Positions 59,091 to 64,000 of a stretch of 64,000 bases of DNA are shown one piece after another; the first letter of the stretch is position 1; the number at the start of each line of letters is the position of its first letter. Under the pieces are notes generated by a model, which had not been told where the DNA came from, did no database searches, and was given only the letters and a program-made list of their open reading frames with translations. The DNA lies in NCBI RefSeq assembly GCF_021018805.1, contig NC_086247.1:94223338-94287337 (forward strand), in the 5' to 3' direction. The DNA is from Prinia subflava (Eukaryota; Chordata; Aves; Passeriformes; Cisticolidae). A program made the position numbers and the translations under genes.

Positions 59091-62000
59091 TAGCAACAAC
59101 ATGAAGTAGCTAAGGGCCACTCCATTTTGTGGTGGCACAATTTTATGCTACTTATAAGTGACCGCAAAACCACAGCTGAGGAAATCACAGATATTCAAAT
59201 TTATCCAAGTGGAATATACATTATAGTCAAGAGGAAGAGAGAAATTGGATCTGCAGTAAGTGAAAACAAATGTCTGACTAAAGAACACATCCTAAAAGAG
59301 CTGTAATTTTCCAGGTGAGTACCTAATTCTGCATGAAGCCTCAGTTCTGCTCAAAAGATACCAAGAAGCAGCTGGAGAGTGTCTCCAATATTCCTGAATA
59401 GTCTCAGTAGGCGATGAGTATATTAATACCATATCTTTTTATTTAATGCATCACTGTTAAACAACCAGAACAAAATTACTATTTACATCTCACTTAGATG
59501 CTTTTGATTCAACTTCTTTATAACAGTTCATTCTGGCAGAAAGACTTAAAAAAAGTTATAATTAAGCTTCTGTGATAGCCCACCCAGGAGGCTTTGAAAT
59601 GTTCTTTCATAAGACTTTTCCTCCAATAAATGTTGGTCACATATCAGCTGATGGAAAGTGAGCCATAGTAGGATGGGGAGGAGGGGCACTTCAAGAAAAC
59701 TGATTTAAAATGACAGTGTAGCTATGCAGATGATGATTTAAAGTTCTTCTAAATTAATCTACCTTATCAGGAACTTCACTGAATCCCTAGAACATCATTG
59801 GCAGGGCATGACCACTGACATCTCTTGTTCTGTGTTGCTCTTGTGTAATTGCCTCGTTTCACTGCTTCAGCTTTGGTTGGAAGGTGTTAAAAAATTTAGT
59901 AAGTACTGCTACATAATCTTTACTTGGTATCTACTTGCTTTCAAGAGTACAGTGATCATCTCCTATTTCCTGCCTGGAACTTTTTAATTTTGCACCTGGC
60001 TTGTGAAACAGATTCCTAGGAAGCCTTAATTATTTAACAAAAAACACCAACTTGGCATTCTGCAACATGAGGGGCTTTTGTTAAATAAAATGTAACAGAG
60101 TAAACATGAGACTGATGCCTAGTCTTCCTCAGTTCCTTTATGAAAGACAAGAATAAATGTATATTAACCTTTCCTGCTTCCAGCAAAAGCATTGAACAGT
60201 TTCTTTCAAAATTTTCTTCTTTGTAATGAGGGAATATTTAAAATACATGGCCTGATAAGTTAATAAACTGAAGCTTCTCTTCAATTTATTGCAAATAAAC
60301 ACCAATATTGCCTCCAGTACATTGGAGTCCATATGGATATTCTTCTATGCACAAAGTTCATGGCAAGTCCTTTTGTTTTGGAAGCTGGGTCCCCTTTTGT
60401 AGACATATTTCCATTTAATAATTAGAATACCACTTCCCTTCAGCTTGTATTATATATTTCACAACCCATAGGGCACTTGAAAATGCTATTTAAATTGGAA
60501 CAAGTTGAAATGGAAAATATTAGCTAAAAAATTCAGGGAGAAATGTTCCTTTATAATCAAAAAATAAATAATCACATTTCTGTAATTCCAATTAATCCTA
60601 AAGTATTATAGGTAGGCCTGGTAGTATTGCTGATTACTAAGGAGTATTTTGTGCTTTCAGTACCAGAGCTCTTTGTCCATAGTTATGTGTTTTCTCAAGC
60701 TGAAACTTTTTCTAGAACAGATGAAGATAATTACCATAGGATTGTATAAATAACACTAGAGCATTAAAGGCTGTTTTGCTTCCTGTGTCTGAGAATAGGT
60801 CTGGATAGCAGAAATGCAGACAGAGCTTGCCTCTCCTGTACCCTCAACTGTCCAGCTGCTGGACATGAACTAGCACCAGAATGGAAAAGGTAGATCAGGA
60901 AGCAGACCCACCTGGAGGGGAACTGTCAGGGAGGATGTTGTACTGACTTGCTGACAAGGAGGTAGCGATCATGACTGAGAGCAGAGCAGGGATGAGGCAA
61001 ACAGCATCTTTCCTGTCTCCTCGACTGCTTTTTTAATGGAAGGCTGTTGGGACAGGGAAAGAAAAGGGAAGTAGGAATACAGTTGTGATTTTAGTTTTTG
61101 ATGCAGTCACAGGGCACAACATTGATCCTTTGCAGAGTGGTCACAGTAATGTAAAAAAATAAATGTAAACAATATATCTATAACAGTATATATAAAATAA
61201 GGGATCCCAGGGGCAAGTAATTAATTTAAGCCACTTATCTTGCTTACTGGCAAATTGCAGGAGTATTTTGTCCTCATTTTCTTCTCACTGCAATTCCAGC
61301 TCTATCCTCTATAATGATCTCCCTGCCGTTTGGCTCTGACTGCTCTTAATCACACACAAAGGTTGTCTTTCTTTCTCCTGTCAGTACTATCTCAAGGTAT
61401 CGCAACTGGTATCAGGAAGGATAAACTACTGACTTTTGCACATGCATTTTTTTTAGGACATACAAGATAGCACTACATCCCCCTCATCATGTAGCCTAGA
61501 ACATTCTTAAGCTGCAGTACTTTTAATGCTGAAAATCTGGAGTTAAATGGAGAATGGAGATTTTTTGAACCCTGACATTACTTTATTAATCATTAATCAC
61601 CAAAAATCAAGTAAATAAATGATCATTTTAGGAAAACCAAGCTACAGGCCTTGGACAGGTAAACTGTCAGTGATTCCTTTCTATAAGCATATCTGTGTCT
61701 ATGTAAATATAGGTGAGGAAATGTTCTCAGTGATACCTGCTCCATAGAATGGTGCAGTTTGTGGCTTAACAGAGATTTGCTGAAGGAATGTCAAGTTTTC
61801 TGACTTGTGGAAAACATTGTGGTCACGTCTTGCCAAACACACTGAGAAAAATCAGCTCGTGTTTATTTCAGGACAAGACTCTTTAGGGATTGCTGGATTG
61901 AGAAATGACAGATGTTTCAGCTCTTGCAGTTGTTGGAGAAGGACTGAACAGGAGAATTAAAAATAATATTTAAGTGCCTAAAGAGAGGTTGGCAAACAAA

Positions 62001-63235
62001 ATGCGATTTTTTATATAAGGTCTTCTTTAGCAGGATATGAAGAGATTTGTTTGCCAGTGTAATAAACTAGTAAATGAACAGGACTTGGTTCCTGTCCAGT
62101 GAAGCTGGCAGATTGGTCAGTTCAAGTGGAGATCCTAAGATTTTTATCCCAACATTCAAACTGCGTTTTGATAAACCACCACACATAAAATATGCAATGT
62201 ACAAAGCCAGTGCATCTTCCCAAAGTAGGGGAAGGATTATATTTGAACCTCATGTTAAGTTAAACATTAAGATGGCTGTTCATGATCTTATTAATGTTTT
62301 TAATATAGTAGGTTTATGAATCAAAATACTAGGTGATAAAGAAGAAAAATAAAATTATGAACACATTTTCATGACTTCTGGTGACTTTCCAGTCATTCAT
62401 TACAGGTGGGATTGTCAAAACACCGCAGTCCTGGGCTAATGCTCCTGTTGTCATCAGTGTCAGCTGGAGAGGGCATCTCTGATGCCCCTGTTTTTGCAGG
62501 AGATGGGATGATCCAGGCCCATCATTTTTCATCCTTTTTCACATGCCCTTTTTAGGACTAGCCACAGACTCAAAGTGTCAGGCATGAACACTAGAATACA
62601 CACCTATTTGTAATAAAGGATGCAGACATGCCTAATTTGCATAGCGTAATTGTGTTTGAATGCCCTTACAACAGCATATAACAACCATTGAAATGAAAAA
62701 AAACCCCTTAAAATACCATTCCAGGACAATATATGAGTTAGTTAAATTTTTAGAGAGACTTTGTACTATAGGATTCAGAGCTGGATAAGATATGTGGGTG
62801 GCACAGGGCTATAGTCTATCCCATTGATCCACTCTTTTGACAGGTGGTAGATGTCCAGGTTAAGCTCTTACCTAATTGCTATTGACACAGTGTGGATAGG
62901 GAATGAGCAGATGCTGCTCTCCAGGTAGAGGGACCCATGGGCTGGAACAGAGAGACCCTCTCAAAGACCTTACTGTTGACAATGCTTTAGCTGCAGCTTG
63001 CACTATTCTGTTTATTATTTATTTTTGTTGATAAGGCTAAATCCTGGGAAGAGTTGGAATGTGCTGTTCTACACAGTATGTATGCCACCTTTTCAGGGTA
63101 TTGTGAATACTCATTATCAGAGAGGCTGGTTAAAATTATGTCACCTCCAAACAGAGGTAGCTTTTTCTTGCATGCACACTTTTGGTACCAACTGAAGCAT
63201 ATCCAGGGGACAGAAGTGTGGTGTTCTTGTTGCTT
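59091..63235. other. unique AT-rich sequence, no gene seen
   Basis: No exon recognised. The 60,780-61,050 part is somewhat richer in G+C but matches nothing I know. Confidence 0.5.
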
Positions 63236-63301
63236 GTCTCTCTCTCTCTCTTTTATTCCCCCTTTCTTTTTTTTTTTTGTTTTGTTTTTTTTTTGTTTTG
63301 T

Positions 63302-63330
<29 letters not shown>
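63236..63330. repeat. (CT)n, T-run and (TTTTG)n simple repeats
   Basis: A CT run at about 63,238-63,252, a T-rich spacer, then about eight TTTTG units to 63,330. Confidence 0.92.
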
Positions 63331-63332
<2 letters not shown>

Positions 63333-64000
63333 GGAATAAATAAATAACAAGGAGGATATTTGAGATTTTTTTAAAAAAGGTGTAAATTTAAAACAACCTC
63401 TCTCCATAATGAATTGTCAGTTCTTATTTATTTTTTTGACTACACAGTCTGTAAGCATTTCAAATTAAGCGTGTCTTGCCATGCCAGTCCTCTGCTTGAA
63501 GGTAAGGTTACCAAAACCCCCTCCAAAGCCACACGCAAGGGCCATTGCTAAGGTGTTTTTGTGTGTGAGGAGGCTGCCACCAGCTCTTCTCCAGGACACC
63601 CGGTGGTGCTGTGTGTATGGAAGCAGAAAGAGAGCAAGGGAGCTCCAAATCTGTTTCCCTTGCTCCTCTTCACTGCATTAGCTTATCATTTTTTATCATT
63701 TTTGCCCTCTCCATCTTGCCTGTACCCAAGAGGTCAGCATGTGAAAAGCACTATATAGTGTAAACATCGCTGTGAAATAGCTAATTTGCCACAGTGGCAG
63801 GGGGTCTCATTGCTACTCCTCTACCTCCCTTTTTCTTTCAAACATTTGACAGCACTTCCTCCTCCTGCCACCTCCTGACCTGAATCAGGGACACAACATG
63901 TGATCGTTTGTTCATCAATTATGTAACATCAGCAGGACAGGAGTTTTTCTGGGCTCTGGATCCCCCCCGTGCTTTTCCCCAAACCTTTCCTCCCTTCTAA
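63331..64000. other. unique sequence, no gene seen
   Basis: Somewhat more G+C than average. A consensus splice donor AAG|GTAAGG occurs at about 63,499 after a short open frame starting at 63,481, but no partner exon or protein similarity supports a gene. Confidence 0.4.

Noticed and set aside
62440..62540. Pyrimidine tract and TTTTTGCAG resembling a splice acceptor
   Set aside because: No open frame of coding character follows.
63481..63520. ATG frame followed by a consensus splice donor at 63,499
   Set aside because: Too short to support an exon, with no similarity and no promoter features.

Overview
The window reads as vertebrate nuclear DNA from a bird, most likely a songbird. The basis is the set of repeats: seven fragments of CR1 LINEs, several still carrying the avian CR1 3' tail (ATTCTATG-type), endogenous retroviral LTRs in several families, and no L1 or Alu-like sequence. 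The species cannot be told from the sequence. I found no protein-coding exon of a host gene, no rRNA or tRNA gene and no CRISPR array. Almost all open frames are chance frames in AT-rich DNA or lie in repeats. I therefore read the window as a gene desert or a long intron.

Layout. 1-10.1 kb: AT-rich unique DNA with two T/G-rich low-complexity patches. 10.1-11.9 kb: a candidate LTR fragment, then a 1.2-kb CR1 on the minus strand. 11.9-18.3 kb: unique DNA. 18.3-20.5 kb: a 49-bp tandem duplication, then two GC-rich, CpG-dense patches with an RFX-type X-box; this is the only regulatory-looking island in the window. 20.5-28.3 kb: unique DNA. 28.33-30.56 kb: a complete but internally deleted class II (beta-like) endogenous retrovirus with two identical 331-bp LTRs and a gag matrix-like frame. 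33.56-34.11 kb: a CR1 fragment. 34.26-37.19 kb: a second, almost gutless retroviral element, with ~1,370-bp LTRs, a tRNA-Glu primer binding site, 5-bp target duplications and only 186 bp between the LTRs. 39.39-40.05 kb: a 667-nt uninterrupted polypyrimidine microsatellite. 44.6-46.6 kb: two CR1 fragments. 51.4-54.1 kb: two CR1 fragments in tandem, a perfect 24-bp hairpin, and a solo LTR of the same family as the 34-kb element. 54.85-55.28 kb and 56.06-56.80 kb: two further solo LTRs with perfect target duplications. 58.7-59.1 kb: an old CR1 fragment. The rest is unique AT-rich DNA.

The strongest observation is in the 34-37 kb element. Its two LTRs differ at about 33 positions, and 29 of these are T in the 5' LTR against C in the 3' LTR. 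All 29 fall in the first ~830 bp (the likely U3), and 25 of them are at the second C of a CC dinucleotide. The related solo LTR supports C as the ancestral base at most scorable sites. This looks like plus-strand cytidine deamination of the 5' U3 during reverse transcription, with an APOBEC3G-like sequence preference, in a lineage that lacks APOBEC3 genes.
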